Source: Acidilutibacter cellobiosedens
Lineage (GTDB): Bacteria > Bacillota > Clostridia > Tissierellales > Acidilutibacteraceae
Length of the DNA: 64,000 bases
Assembly: GCF_004103715.1 (NCBI RefSeq)
Contig: NZ_CP035282.1
Location: forward strand, 3,679,724 to 3,743,723
Reading direction: 5' to 3'
The notes beneath the pieces are model-generated. The model ran no database searches. It was given only the letters and a program-made list of their open reading frames with translations, and was not told the DNA's origin. Positions 1 through 9,513 of the stretch are shown here, in pieces. The position numbers and the translations under genes were made by a program. Within the stretch, counting starts at the first letter, position 1. The number at the start of each line of letters is the position of its first letter.

Positions 1-175
1 CTCTGTCTTTAATTGCTTTTATTTCCTTCTCACTTAACTTTTTAGGTATTTTCTCATCATCTATTTCCGTTATCTTAAGATTACAGTATCCAGAAAGGCG
101 TTTAGAATATTCTTGAATGCCTTCTTGAAGAAATTTTTCTCTGACTTTACCCACTGCTATTATTTGTATATTCAT
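1..175 (-). CDS. rlmH: 23S rRNA (pseudouridine1915-N3)-methyltransferase RlmH, partial
   Basis: The minus strand from an ATG at 175 reads MNIQIIAVGKVREKFLQEG and continues in frame to the window edge. This is the N-terminus of the SPOUT-family methyltransferase RlmH, which methylates the pseudouridine in helix 69 of 23S rRNA. Only about 58 residues of the usual ~159 are inside the window; the gene is cut by the edge, not truncated biologically. The start lies 7 bp after the surE stop, so the two are likely co-transcribed. RlmH next to htrA, walJ and the CxxH protein is the normal Firmicutes arrangement, which supports the call. Confidence 0.88.
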   Translation of the reverse strand, partial: MNIQIIAVGKVREKFLQEGIQEYSKRLSGYCNLKITEIDDEKIPKKLSEKEIKAIKDR

Positions 176-182
176 ATTTCTC

Positions 183-941
183 TTAAAACCAGCTTTCTAC
201 TTCTCCCAATAATCCAAAGTTAGTTAAATCATAAGTAATGGGAGTAACCGTCACATAGCCTTCTTTTACGTAGTATCTGTCCGTATCGTTGCCTATACTT
301 GATTTCTTCTCATCTCTTCCTTCAGTTTGGATAACAAATTTTTCTTCATTTTCGTCCTTTTCTTCAACATAATAATCATAAATAACTCCACCAATTCTGC
401 AAACCTTTATTCCTTTAATTTTCTCATCTTCAATATTAGGAGTATTAATATTTAAGACTAAATTATGCTCAATCAATCTATCTCCTATATTCCTAATTAT
501 TCTACTTGTGTATTTTGCCGCTGCTTGAAAGTTACCATGGTTATCTTTAACCTGCGCAGATGTCGCAATAGAGGGAATTTTATACATATTAGCTTCAATG
601 GCAGCAGAAACCGTGCCGGAATAAAGAACATCCGCGCCTAAATTAACTCCTACGTTAATTCCCGAAACAACCAAATCCAAAGGATCTTTAACTATTTTAT
701 CCAAGGCTACTCTCACGCAGTCAGCCGGAGTACCAGATATAGTATAAGTTTCTGATTTAATTCCTTCAATTTTTACTCTCTTCACAACAATAGGCTTTCT
801 CAAAGTTATAGAATGACCCGAAGCACTTCTCTGATCATCGGGTGCAACTATGGTCAACTCATATTCTTTCTCCAATTCCTTGGCCAATGTTTGAATTCCT
901 TCAGCATTAATTCCATCATCATTAACTAAAAGCAATCTCAT
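183..941 (-). CDS. surE: 5'/3'-nucleotidase SurE
   Basis: This 252-residue protein matches the SurE family: the N-terminus MRLLLVNDDGINAEGI carries the DD metal ligands, followed by APDDQRSASGHSITL and, further on, SGINVGVNLGADVLYSGTV. SurE is a metal-dependent cytosolic phosphatase that dephosphorylates nucleoside monophosphates. The length is typical. A strong ribosome binding site (AAGGAGG) precedes the ATG. A terminator between this gene and the upstream CxxH gene implies its own promoter; rlmH follows 7 bp downstream. Confidence 0.95.
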   Translation of the reverse strand: MRLLLVNDDGINAEGIQTLAKELEKEYELTIVAPDDQRSASGHSITLRKPIVVKRVKIEGIKSETYTISGTPADCVRVALDKIVKDPLDLVVSGINVGVNLGADVLYSGTVSAAIEANMYKIPSIATSAQVKDNHGNFQAAAKYTSRIIRNIGDRLIEHNLVLNINTPNIEDEKIKGIKVCRIGGVIYDYYVEEKDENEEKFVIQTEGRDEKKSSIGNDTDRYYVKEGYVTVTPITYDLTNFGLLGEVESWF

Positions 942-1082
942 ATTTTTCCTCCTTGATATTAATTACTATACCTAATAATTTATCACGAAATTCACAATTT
1001 TATTATAACCCATAGGGAAAATCTATTCTACCTTAATATAAACTATACTAATATAATACTAAACTTTTATTATAATGTCCAA

Positions 1083-1118
1083 AATAAAAAATAAAGCTCC
1101 ATCATTTTAAGATGGAGT
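1083..1118 (-). terminator. Rho-independent terminator after the htrA/CxxH operon
   Basis: The minus strand has a CTCCATC/GATGGAG stem with a short A/T loop, followed by a T-rich tract. It lies directly downstream of the CxxH gene and upstream of surE. Confidence 0.75.
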
Positions 1119-1126
1119 TACTATCT

Positions 1127-1309
1127 TTATACCACCAGATATTTAGGCAGTCTGTCGCAATAATAACAAGCATGGGGACTTTGCCAGTCCGTAAAACTGA
1201 CTTTATCAAGTTCGTATATGTCAGGAGATTGTTCATAAATTTCAATAAACTCATCTATGGCAATTTCTAAATGCTCATTACATACTACGTACACAAAATC
1301 ATCTCCCAT
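1127..1309 (-). CDS. CxxH/CxxC small zinc-binding-like protein (YyzF family)
   Basis: This 60-residue protein has the pattern of the CxxH/CxxC family (B. subtilis YyzF): VVCNEHLEIAIDEF near the start, then SFTDW and CYYCDRLPKYLVV at the end. The conserved CxxH and CxxC pairs suggest a single bound zinc. Function is unknown. In Bacillus the family sits beside htrA/yycJ and rlmH, exactly as here, so synteny supports a real gene despite its size. A terminator immediately follows. Confidence 0.85.
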   Translation of the reverse strand: MGDDFVYVVCNEHLEIAIDEFIEIYEQSPDIYELDKVSFTDWQSPHACYYCDRLPKYLVV

Positions 1310-1371
1310 CCTTCATTATTATATTTAGAAAAGTCTCCTTCGTCTCACTCTTAGAATCAAATTTTAATAAT

Positions 1372-2541
1372 CTATTTTAACTTAGTAAACTTTATCTCTT
1401 TTTTTATTTCTTTTCCATCTCTTATTATTGTAAGAGTAGCTTTATCATTTTTTTTATATTTATACAATAGCTTTCTCAATTGATTCATGTTTTCTACAGT
1501 TTGATTATCTATTTTTATAAGCACATCTCCATTTTTCAGTCCTGCTTTGCTCCCTGGAGAGTTAGAGGATACTTCTAATATTATTAGACCCGAATCCACA
1601 TTTAAATCTATTCCCAGCTGATTTTCATATCTCTCTACCTCAACTCCCGTTATTCCCATATAAACTGTCTGGTAATCACCTTCCTTAATTACCTCTTCAA
1701 GTATAGGTTTGGCTAAATTTATCGGAAGAGAAAAACCCAGACCCTCTGCGGTTTGAATTTTAGCTGTATTTATTCCAATTACTTCTCCCTTTTCATTAAG
1801 AAGAGGCCCTCCACTGTTCCCAGGATTAATAGATGCATCTGTCTGTATCAAATCTTCAATTACAGTAGATGAATCAACTTTAATAGTTCTATGAAGACCA
1901 CTTATTATTCCTGAAGTTACAGTTCTTTGAAAATCTAAACCTAAGGGATTTCCTATGGCAACTGCCAATTGTCCTACCTCTAAATTATCAGAGTCCCCTA
2001 AAGTTGCTTCCGGCAGTCCTGTAGCATTAACCTTTAATATGGCAAGGTCCAAGGATGGATCATACCATAATACATTTCCAGACTGTTTATCGCCATTTTC
2101 AAATAGCACCGTTATTTTTTTAGCTTGGCCGTCTCCTATAACATGAGAATTGGTAAGTATATATCCGTTGCTGTTAATAATTATCCCTGAACCTATCCCT
2201 TCAACTTCTCTTGCCCAAAAAAAGTCTCTTACTACTTCAACTGTGGTAATTCCCACTACACTATCCATGCCTTTCTTAACAACAGCACTTACTGGGGTTA
2301 TATCATAATCAGGCGTAATATTCACATTCTGAGGAACGCTTATATTTTGTTGAGCTTTATAGATATCAGGAACAGGAATTATATTCCCATACAAATAATT
2401 AGGTGCAATATATGCGGTAATTACTCCTCCTATAACGGCTGCAATTAAAGCCACAACAAAATAAGAAAAAAATCCCCCTCTTCTGGGCGGTTTTCTATTA
2501 TATCCTGAGTAATATCTAATGGGGGAGTCTCTATCATCCAT
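1372..2541 (-). CDS. htrA: HtrA/DegP-like membrane-anchored serine protease
   Basis: This 389-residue S1C protease has a cytoplasmic proline/arginine-rich N-terminus, one membrane segment at about residues 26-46, a trypsin-like domain and one C-terminal PDZ domain (about 290-385). The catalytic triad is visible: His133 in LTNSHVIG, Asp165 in SLDLAILK and Ser243 in NPGNSGGPL. It should act outside the membrane in quality control of exported proteins. A perfect AAGGAGG precedes the ATG. It follows walJ by 16 bp, in the classical walRKHIJ-htrA arrangement. Confidence 0.95.
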   Translation of the reverse strand: MDDRDSPIRYYSGYNRKPPRRGGFFSYFVVALIAAVIGGVITAYIAPNYLYGNIIPVPDIYKAQQNISVPQNVNITPDYDITPVSAVVKKGMDSVVGITTVEVVRDFFWAREVEGIGSGIIINSNGYILTNSHVIGDGQAKKITVLFENGDKQSGNVLWYDPSLDLAILKVNATGLPEATLGDSDNLEVGQLAVAIGNPLGLDFQRTVTSGIISGLHRTIKVDSSTVIEDLIQTDASINPGNSGGPLLNEKGEVIGINTAKIQTAEGLGFSLPINLAKPILEEVIKEGDYQTVYMGITGVEVERYENQLGIDLNVDSGLIILEVSSNSPGSKAGLKNGDVLIKIDNQTVENMNQLRKLLYKYKKNDKATLTIIRDGKEIKKEIKFTKLK

Positions 2542-2557
2542 TAATTTGCCTCCTTTA

Positions 2558-3352
2558 TCACAAATTATATACCTTAGTTGTTCTGTCTCTGTAAGTAAGA
2601 TCCAAAATAATATCTTTATGTATATTTATTCCCGTACTTTCTATTATATTTTTAACAGTATTATAAGCTAATAAAGGAATATTATTCTCCTTGCTTAAAT
2701 GTCCGAGAAGCACAACCTCCCTTTCTCCCTTCAAAACCTCCTTAAGAGTAATCCCTGCCGCTTCATTTGAAAGATGGCCTTTCTTACTTAGAATTCTTTG
2801 TTTCAACGGCCAAGGATATTTTCCTTCCTTTAGCATCTTTATATCATGATTTGATTCGATTAGATATAACTGAGAATCCCTGATTTTTTCTTTCATATTA
2901 TCATTTACCCATCCCGTATCTGTAATAATACTTATTTTTGTTTTTTTATTATATATACAATAGCCTACAGGATCTACGGCATCATGAGATGTGGAAAATG
3001 TACAAAAATCCAAATCCTTCAGTTGAAATTCCTCTCCCGTTTCAAATACCTTTATATTTTCATCTTTTAGTTTTCCTAATTCCCCATCCATAGAAATCCA
3101 CGTTTTCTCGTTGGCATATATGGGAATGTCATATCTCCTTGATAATATTCCTATTCCTTTTATATGGTCAACGTGTTCATGGGTCACAAATATACAATCA
3201 ATAGTACTGGGGTTGACTCCAATTGAAGAAAGGAGCTCTTCGATCCTTTTTCCGCTGAAACCTGCATCTATAAGAATTCTTAAATTTTCAGTTTCAACAT
3301 ATTGGCAATTTCCGCTGCTGCCACTAGAAAGAGAACAAAATTTTATACTCAT
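2558..3352 (-). CDS. walJ: WalJ/YycJ metallo-beta-lactamase-fold hydrolase
   Basis: This 264-residue protein carries the metallo-beta-lactamase metal motif THEHVDHIKGIG near residue 57 and a second metal-binding stretch TFSTSHDAVDPVGY. It matches WalJ (YycJ), a cytosolic DNase-like protein of the wal regulon linked to coordination of cell division and DNA replication. The start has a GGAGG site. It lies between murA and htrA with intergenic gaps of about 16 bp, implying one transcript. Confidence 0.92.
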   Translation of the reverse strand: MSIKFCSLSSGSSGNCQYVETENLRILIDAGFSGKRIEELLSSIGVNPSTIDCIFVTHEHVDHIKGIGILSRRYDIPIYANEKTWISMDGELGKLKDENIKVFETGEEFQLKDLDFCTFSTSHDAVDPVGYCIYNKKTKISIITDTGWVNDNMKEKIRDSQLYLIESNHDIKMLKEGKYPWPLKQRILSKKGHLSNEAAGITLKEVLKGEREVVLLGHLSKENNIPLLAYNTVKNIIESTGINIHKDIILDLTYRDRTTKVYNL

Positions 3353-3367
3353 AATTTTTCCTCCAAG

Positions 3368-4618
3368 TTAACCTTCCTTAATATCTGCGCCTAAATTCAG
3401 TAATTTATCTATAATATCCTCATATCCTCTTTCTATGTGATATGCCTTATTTATTTCAGTAACTCCATTAGCGGATAATGCTGCTACTATTAGTGCTGCT
3501 CCTCCCCTTAAATCTTTGGCTTCCACGCGAGTTCCCATAAGGTTTTCAACACCTTTTATGACAGCAATTCTACCGTCTACCAATATATTTGCTCCCATTC
3601 TTTTCAGTTCATCTACAAATTTAAATCTTCCGTCAAATATAGTTTCCGTAACTACGCTGGTTCCTTTTGTCTTTGAAAGAAGAGCAGACATCAGTTGCTG
3701 CAAATCAGTAGGAAATCCCGGATATGGCAATGTTTTAATATCAACACTCCTTAATTTCTTATTTACAGTAACTCTAATAGATTCTCCATATTCCGTTACT
3801 TCTACCCCCATTTCTCTCAGCTTTGCCGTTACCGGTTCTAAATGCTTTGGAATAACATTATTTACAATTATATCTCCCTCTGTGGCAACTCCCATAATCA
3901 TATACGAACCTGCTTCTATCTGATCCGGAATTACGGAATAATTACATCCCTTAAGCCTTTCTACTCCTACTATTTTAATAATATCCGTTCCTGCTCCTAT
4001 TATTTTCCCTCCGCAAGCATTTATAAAATTAGCAACATCTACTATATGAGGCTCTCTTGCTGCATTTTCAATAATGGTTATTCCTTCTGCTAATGTTGCT
4101 GCCATCATAATATTAATGGTAGCTCCAACACTTACTACATCTAAGTATATTCTATTCCCTCTTAATTTATCAGCCTTACATTTTATAATTCCATGATCTA
4201 TTTCAACTGTAGCGCCAAGAGCTTCAAATCCTTTAATATGCTGATCAATAGGTCTCACCCCTATATCACAGCCTCCCGGATATAATACTTCGGATTCTTT
4301 AAACCTTCCCAATCCCGCTCCTAAAAGGTAATAGGACGCTCTCATTTTTCTATTGATATCATCTGTTAATTTGCATTTTTCTATATTAGTTGTATCTATC
4401 TCCATAGCACCTTTTTCGATTAATTTTACCTTTGCCCCAATCTTAATCAATATCTCTTTTAAACAATCCACGTCTCGAATCATAGGTAAATTTTCAATTA
4501 TGCATTTGTCTTTAGTCAGAATCGTCGCTACCATAATAGGTAAAGCTGCATTCTTAAAACCGCTTATATTAACTGTACCTCTTAATTTATTTCCACCTTT
4601 TATGATTATCTTTTTCAT
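3368..4618 (-). CDS. murA: UDP-N-acetylglucosamine 1-carboxyvinyltransferase MurA
   Basis: MurA transfers enolpyruvate from PEP to UDP-GlcNAc, the first committed step of peptidoglycan synthesis. The protein reads MKKIIIKGGNKLRGTVNISG with the KNAALPI active-site lysine/asparagine region. The PEP-attacking, fosfomycin-sensitive cysteine is present as Cys117 in YPGGCDIGVRP. An in-frame GTG lies 15 bases upstream (4633), but no good ribosome site supports it; the ATG at 4618 gives the standard family N-terminus (416 residues). Its position between yycI and walJ couples wall precursor synthesis to the WalRK cluster. A terminator upstream separates it from yycI. Confidence 0.94.
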   Translation of the reverse strand: MKKIIIKGGNKLRGTVNISGFKNAALPIMVATILTKDKCIIENLPMIRDVDCLKEILIKIGAKVKLIEKGAMEIDTTNIEKCKLTDDINRKMRASYYLLGAGLGRFKESEVLYPGGCDIGVRPIDQHIKGFEALGATVEIDHGIIKCKADKLRGNRIYLDVVSVGATINIMMAATLAEGITIIENAAREPHIVDVANFINACGGKIIGAGTDIIKIVGVERLKGCNYSVIPDQIEAGSYMIMGVATEGDIIVNNVIPKHLEPVTAKLREMGVEVTEYGESIRVTVNKKLRSVDIKTLPYPGFPTDLQQLMSALLSKTKGTSVVTETIFDGRFKFVDELKRMGANILVDGRIAVIKGVENLMGTRVEAKDLRGGAALIVAALSANGVTEINKAYHIERGYEDIIDKLLNLGADIKEG

Positions 4619-4702
4619 AAAGTTAAAACCCACTTTCTTATAAGGAATATTGTTAATTGACTAATAACATTATTATATCTCTTAAGAACAATAAAATCTA
4701 CA

Positions 4703-4737
4703 AAAAGTTAAAAGCATTTTCTCGAAGAAAATGCTTA
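4703..4737 (-). terminator. Terminator after yycI
   Basis: A perfect inverted repeat (AAGCATTTTCT with a 3-base loop) is followed on the minus strand by TTAACTTTTTG. It ends the walR-walK-yycHI transcript before murA. Confidence 0.7.
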
Positions 4738-4754
4738 AAAATTCTCATCTCTTT

Positions 4755-5600
4755 TTAATATTCATCCAATATGACCTCATTACCGTCACTGAATTGAATT
4801 CTCCATGCAGGTACTGCCTTTCCTTGTTTGGTTTTTTCCGGTTCATCTACTTCCTTATGTTTTACAGGATCAAAATAATAGCAAAGAGATATATCGTCTA
4901 TAGTTTTTCCATAAATATTTTCCATAGTAAGCAATGTAAGTATTGCTTTAGGGGCAGTGCTTATATAAATTTTGTTCTCTGAAAGCTTCTCTTCATTAAG
5001 CCAAAGTCTTTCAAATCTTTTAACTCCCCTTTTATCTATCTGAAAATTAGTATATGATTTTTCTATATATATTCCGTTGTAAACCTTAGAATATTCTAAA
5101 AAAAATACTCCATTACTTTCTTTTTGAAAAGTCAATTTCATATCATCCTTAGAGAACCCTTTTTCTTCTAAAAATTTCTTGCTGATATAAATTGCCTCTT
5201 CTTTATCTAAAGAAGGATACTTCTCCTCTTCATCATCATTTAAGTATAAAATATTTTTCCCATCCGTAACAATAAGTTTTTCCTTTCCTTTCTCAAACAA
5301 AACTACCCCTTCGTTTACAGTAACACCTTCTGCCGTGTTGTTAAAAAAACTTTTGTTTAAATCCCCCGGAGTTCTTTGTTCATATTCCACAGTCATTATA
5401 CCTAAAGAAGGTATTTCTTTAGGGATAGCGGTATTTAAAGTGATATCCTTCTCCTTTAACAATTTTGCTACGTCTGTTATAAAATCTTCTTTTAGCGTAG
5501 GCTCATCTATTCTTTGGCTATTGAACAGTGCATATCCTAAAACAATATTCGTAACTATAAAAGCTATTATTAATATAGTTTTCGCCTTTGACCAGTCCAT
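4755..5600 (-). CDS. yycI: YycI/WalI-like two-component regulatory membrane protein
   Basis: This 281-residue protein starts MDWSKAKTILIIAFIVTNI, the hallmark of YycI. It has one N-terminal membrane segment and a large extracellular domain. In Bacillus, YycI binds YycH and the WalK kinase through the membrane segments and modulates WalK activity. It starts 17 bp after yycH and ends before a terminator, so it is the last gene of the walR transcript. Confidence 0.88.
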   Translation of the reverse strand: MDWSKAKTILIIAFIVTNIVLGYALFNSQRIDEPTLKEDFITDVAKLLKEKDITLNTAIPKEIPSLGIMTVEYEQRTPGDLNKSFFNNTAEGVTVNEGVVLFEKGKEKLIVTDGKNILYLNDDEEEKYPSLDKEEAIYISKKFLEEKGFSKDDMKLTFQKESNGVFFLEYSKVYNGIYIEKSYTNFQIDKRGVKRFERLWLNEEKLSENKIYISTAPKAILTLLTMENIYGKTIDDISLCYYFDPVKHKEVDEPEKTKQGKAVPAWRIQFSDGNEVILDEY

Positions 5601-5617
5601 TTTTACTCACCATCCAC

Positions 5618-7057
5618 CTACTCCTTAGAAAATTTCTCATAAACCACTTGACCTGTATAAACATCAAAAGCATAAATTCTTCCGCTTATTTTTATTACCC
5701 AAACCGCTGTAAGTTTTTCTCCCCTTTCAGCCTTACATGGATCTAAATAAGCTAAATATACATCATCTATGGAATTCATAATTTTTATATTTAAATTCTC
5801 TTCTATTTTGTTTTTTGTTTTTAAATCATTATCTTCTATATATTTTCCTTCTATATAAGAATAATTTAAATCCAAAACATCAAAAGCAGAGAGCATTTTG
5901 TGATCTGATTTAGAACTTGAGACAGATATATTCATATCCTTTCTGATTAAACTCTTATACGTTCTTACATAATCATTAAAAACTTCCATATAAATAAAAC
6001 CATTCATATCATCTTTTTCTAACAAAACAGGATAACCTTTTAATTTGTATTTAAATGTAAAACCATAGCCCGAATTCCCATCAGATTTTATCTCGTTAAC
6101 TTTAGAGAGATAAATGCCCTTTGGAGAAGATACATGAGCAGAAATAAAATCTGCCGCTGAGTTTAAACTTATATATAAATTTCTTTTCTTAACCGTCTTT
6201 TCTAAAGGACAAAAATATTCAAGAACTCCATCTTTATAGATCTTCAAAAATTTTTGATTATCTATATATATCATGGAGCCATTATCTTCTGTTATTTCCC
6301 TTATGTAATCAATATTTTTGTTAAAAAATCCCTCTACAATATTTTTTATTTCTTCTTCGTCTTCAATATTTATTTCATTTTCTACATACAATACAGGTAA
6401 TTCATTGATCATCTCATAAGGCATATATATATTATTATCTATCTCTAAAGTATCTCTCATAGAATAATAATAAGTATAATCTTTGTTTTGCTCAACTCCA
6501 TTAAATAATTCCCTTAAGTTTTTCATCTCAATATTAAAGTTATAAATTTTAAAATAATTACCGTCTTTACCTAAGATAATAAAAGGAGAATTTTTTTCCA
6601 TACTCAAATATATACTGTTAACTTCTTCTACATTTTCTGTAATATCATTAGGTTTGTTTATATCCAATACCTTTGCCAATATATAAACATTTATATCTTC
6701 GGGGAAATAGAAAACCAAGGACCTTTTATTAAAATCAGAAACATATTCCTCATCAGATACCTTTACAATTTCAAAATTTTCAGAAGATAAGACCTGCTTT
6801 AATATTTCTTTGGAACTTGCCCATAATTTATATTCCTCATCAGAATAAAAAACAGTATGGTTTTTTTTATTAAAATTCAAAACATATTTAGTGGGATTTA
6901 GCATATCAGGAAAAATATAATTAACTTTTGCCGATTCGTCACTTTTAAAAGAAGATACAAAATTTTCAGGAACAGTTATCCATAATTTCCGAGTGAAAAA
7001 AAGGCTCATACAAACTAATGACGCAAGGAGAAGAGTTTTAAGTCTCTCTTTTATCAT
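5618..7057 (-). CDS. yycH: YycH/WalH-like WalK regulator
   Basis: This 479-residue protein has a single N-terminal membrane anchor (about residues 7-23) and a large extracytoplasmic region, with a YycI-like C-terminal repeat of the fold ending in VWVIKISGRIYAFDVYTGQ. It corresponds to YycH, which with YycI controls the WalK sensor kinase. The sequence is divergent; length, topology and position upstream of yycI carry much of the call. Confidence 0.8.
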   Translation of the reverse strand: MIKERLKTLLLASLVCMSLFFTRKLWITVPENFVSSFKSDESAKVNYIFPDMLNPTKYVLNFNKKNHTVFYSDEEYKLWASSKEILKQVLSSENFEIVKVSDEEYVSDFNKRSLVFYFPEDINVYILAKVLDINKPNDITENVEEVNSIYLSMEKNSPFIILGKDGNYFKIYNFNIEMKNLRELFNGVEQNKDYTYYYSMRDTLEIDNNIYMPYEMINELPVLYVENEINIEDEEEIKNIVEGFFNKNIDYIREITEDNGSMIYIDNQKFLKIYKDGVLEYFCPLEKTVKKRNLYISLNSAADFISAHVSSPKGIYLSKVNEIKSDGNSGYGFTFKYKLKGYPVLLEKDDMNGFIYMEVFNDYVRTYKSLIRKDMNISVSSSKSDHKMLSAFDVLDLNYSYIEGKYIEDNDLKTKNKIEENLNIKIMNSIDDVYLAYLDPCKAERGEKLTAVWVIKISGRIYAFDVYTGQVVYEKFSKE

Positions 7058-7081
7058 ATAATCATCTCCTGATATTATGAC

Positions 7082-7609
7082 TTACTTTCCCTGAACTATA
7101 ATATCAGTTATATTTTCCCCACCGATCTTTTCTAAAGATTCTGCTGCCTGAGAAACATCGCTTACGTAAATTATTTTTTCTACTTTATGGTCTGAATCTA
7201 TTTTAAAGGTAACAATTATTTTGTTAACCCCTAATATTAAATCCAATTGTTTACTAAAAAGTCCCATATCTCCGACTTTAATAGTATCACTAAATAAAGA
7301 TACATAATCCTTATCCTCTGGTAATTTATTCAAATTGAAATTCTTTCTGGTCAAATCTGTAGTAGCCAGAACTTTTATCTCCACAGTGGTTCCTGCGGGA
7401 GCTTTCCCAGATAAAAGCACTACTTTCTCGGTAGTTGCAAAAGAATTTTCTTTAGGCTCAATTACTTGATAATTATGAACTTGCTGGTTGGATTTTGCTT
7501 CTATTATAATATTATTATTCGTATCTATTCCACTTGCCATTACTACTACATTCATTGAAAGTATTCCTATTAAAATTAATATACTTACTATTGATTTCTT
7601 TATCATCAT
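7082..7609 (-). CDS. Secreted protein of unknown function in the wal operon
   Basis: This 175-residue product is not one I recognise. It has a clear signal peptide (MMIKKSIVSILILIGILSMN...VVVMAS, cleavage near residue 26). The mature part reads like a beta-sandwich (Ig-like) domain: VVLLSGKAPAGTTVEIKV, then VGDMGLFSKQLDLILGVNKI. The same layout, a strand with SG-x-AP-x-G-T then G-x-F-x-L-x-L-x-GxN, is common in extracellular Ig-like modules. It sits between walK (91 bp upstream) and yycH (24 bp downstream), so it should be co-expressed with the sensor and its modulators. A GGGAGG site precedes the start. A role as an extracellular partner of the WalK/YycHI complex or of the wall is inference. 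Confidence 0.75.
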   Translation of the reverse strand: MMIKKSIVSILILIGILSMNVVVMASGIDTNNNIIIEAKSNQQVHNYQVIEPKENSFATTEKVVLLSGKAPAGTTVEIKVLATTDLTRKNFNLNKLPEDKDYVSLFSDTIKVGDMGLFSKQLDLILGVNKIIVTFKIDSDHKVEKIIYVSDVSQAAESLEKIGGENITDIIVQGK

Positions 7610-7701
7610 TTTTTACCTCCCTTGCATCAATTTTATTTCACTATCGTTTTAATTATAAAATAATAGTATTACAATTGTATTACAGCCTAATTAAAATTGA
7701 A

Positions 7702-9510
7702 TTACACATCTTTATTTAATGGTAATATTATATCTACTTCCGTTCCTTCTTTATATTTGCTTTTTAATATAATGTTCCCCTTATGTTCTTCTATTATTTG
7801 CTTAGCAATGGAAAGTCCCAATCCTGTTCCTCCCAATTCCCTGCTTCTTGCCTTATCTACTCTGTAAAACCTTTCAAATATTCTTTTTTGATCCTCGTCA
7901 GGTATCCCTATTCCATTGTCTTTAACGCTTATAATTACTTTATCATTTTCCTGTCTCGCTTTAATTCTAATTTCCCCATTATTAGGAGTATATTTTATGG
8001 AATTTGACAGCACATTCAATATTACCTGTTCAATGCCGTCTTTATCAGCAACAATATCTGATATATCTTTTTCAATATCAATCGAAAGAGTATGACCTTT
8101 ATCCTCAATCAAAGGTTCTAATTTTAGACAGACATCATCTATTACCTTTTTAACAGATAAATTAACTTTCTTCCATTTTGTTTTGTTATAATCAAGATTT
8201 GATAATTGAAGTAAATCGCTTACAATCCTTGCCATCCTATCACATTCATTATCTATTACAGAAAAAAATTTGTTAGAAAGCTCTCTGTCCAAATCATAAC
8301 CATTCATTAAAGTTTCCGTATAGCTTTTAATAGTAGTGATAGGAGTCTTTAATTCATGAGAAACATTTGCCACAAATTCCTTTCTCATATTATCTAATTT
8401 ATGTTCCTTAGTTATGTCTTGAAACACTATAATCAATCCTGCAATATTATTTTTTTCATTTTTAAAGGGAGCATATCCCATTTTATATACTTCATCGTGT
8501 ATTTCAATTATTTTATCGCCTTCAATTTTATCGGTTTTTCCTTTCTCAAACATTTTAATACTTATTTTATCTTCAGGAAAAGGTATTGTTTTTTTAGAAT
8601 CCTGAATATCATCATAATTTAACCCCAAAACTTTAGATGCTATAGGATTGACATGGATTATATTTCCGTCTGTATCTATTGCCACTACCCCATCTGTCAT
8701 ATATTTAAGTATGGTGTTCAGTTTACTTCTTTCTACATCCATTTCTTCAATAGTTGATTTAAGTTTCAATGTTAAATAATTAAACATATTAGCAAGTTGT
8801 CCTATCTCATCATCGGATTTAACTTGAACAAATTGTTCAAAATCTCCCTTAGCCATCTTTTCTGCCTTCACAGTAACATCCTTAATGGGTCCTGTGATAC
8901 TGTTTGCTATTAAAAATCCTAAAAATATCGTTATTCCTAATGCAAGAAGGGTAGCATTAGTCAAAATAGTCTTAAACTCATCTATCGTTTGATATACATC
9001 TGACAAATCACTGGTCATATATAATATTCCTTTGACTTTACCCACTTCATTAAACACAGGATAAGCAATATGCTTTGTTTTGATATTCTCATTAAAATCG
9101 GTTTTTAATCCTTCATTCTTCTTCCCATCTAATGCCTTAAGTATTAATGTTGGATCAAGGGATTTATACGATAATGCGTTTTGAACATTTGCCGTATCAT
9201 AGTTTTTAGATGTAGATGCAATTATAGTCGGTACATCTGCATTATTTATTACATATAAAGTTTCTCTTCCGTCTAATCTCCATTCATTGATAGTCTTTTG
9301 AATTTCTCCTCTTACACTTGTCCAATCATCTTCTGTAATATAGCTGGAAGCTGAAATAATTGTTTCTACATGCTGGTTCATAGTATCAGTAATATGTTCC
9401 AATTGCTTGGTTTCGGTTCTTTGAATTATAAATACTGCTACTATAACCATAGCAATAAATACCAATAAAAAATATACTAATATAAATTTCCATTTAATGC
9501 TTGAAAACAT
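7702..9510 (-). CDS. walK: Sensor histidine kinase WalK
   Basis: This 602-residue kinase has membrane segments at about 9-29 and 184-205 enclosing an extracellular sensor domain, then HAMP (about 203-256), PAS (about 262-370), HisKA with phospho-acceptor His385 in VSHELKTPITTIKSY, and HATPase_c with N, G1 (DNGIGIP) and G2 (GGTGLGLSI) boxes. This is the full WalK architecture. WalK phosphorylates WalR to control autolysins and wall turnover. It begins 3 bp after the walR stop, indicating translational coupling. Confidence 0.95.
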   Translation of the reverse strand: MFSSIKWKFILVYFLLVFIAMVIVAVFIIQRTETKQLEHITDTMNQHVETIISASSYITEDDWTSVRGEIQKTINEWRLDGRETLYVINNADVPTIIASTSKNYDTANVQNALSYKSLDPTLILKALDGKKNEGLKTDFNENIKTKHIAYPVFNEVGKVKGILYMTSDLSDVYQTIDEFKTILTNATLLALGITIFLGFLIANSITGPIKDVTVKAEKMAKGDFEQFVQVKSDDEIGQLANMFNYLTLKLKSTIEEMDVERSKLNTILKYMTDGVVAIDTDGNIIHVNPIASKVLGLNYDDIQDSKKTIPFPEDKISIKMFEKGKTDKIEGDKIIEIHDEVYKMGYAPFKNEKNNIAGLIIVFQDITKEHKLDNMRKEFVANVSHELKTPITTIKSYTETLMNGYDLDRELSNKFFSVIDNECDRMARIVSDLLQLSNLDYNKTKWKKVNLSVKKVIDDVCLKLEPLIEDKGHTLSIDIEKDISDIVADKDGIEQVILNVLSNSIKYTPNNGEIRIKARQENDKVIISVKDNGIGIPDEDQKRIFERFYRVDKARSRELGGTGLGLSIAKQIIEEHKGNIILKSKYKEGTEVDIILPLNKDV

Positions 9511-9513
9511 TTA

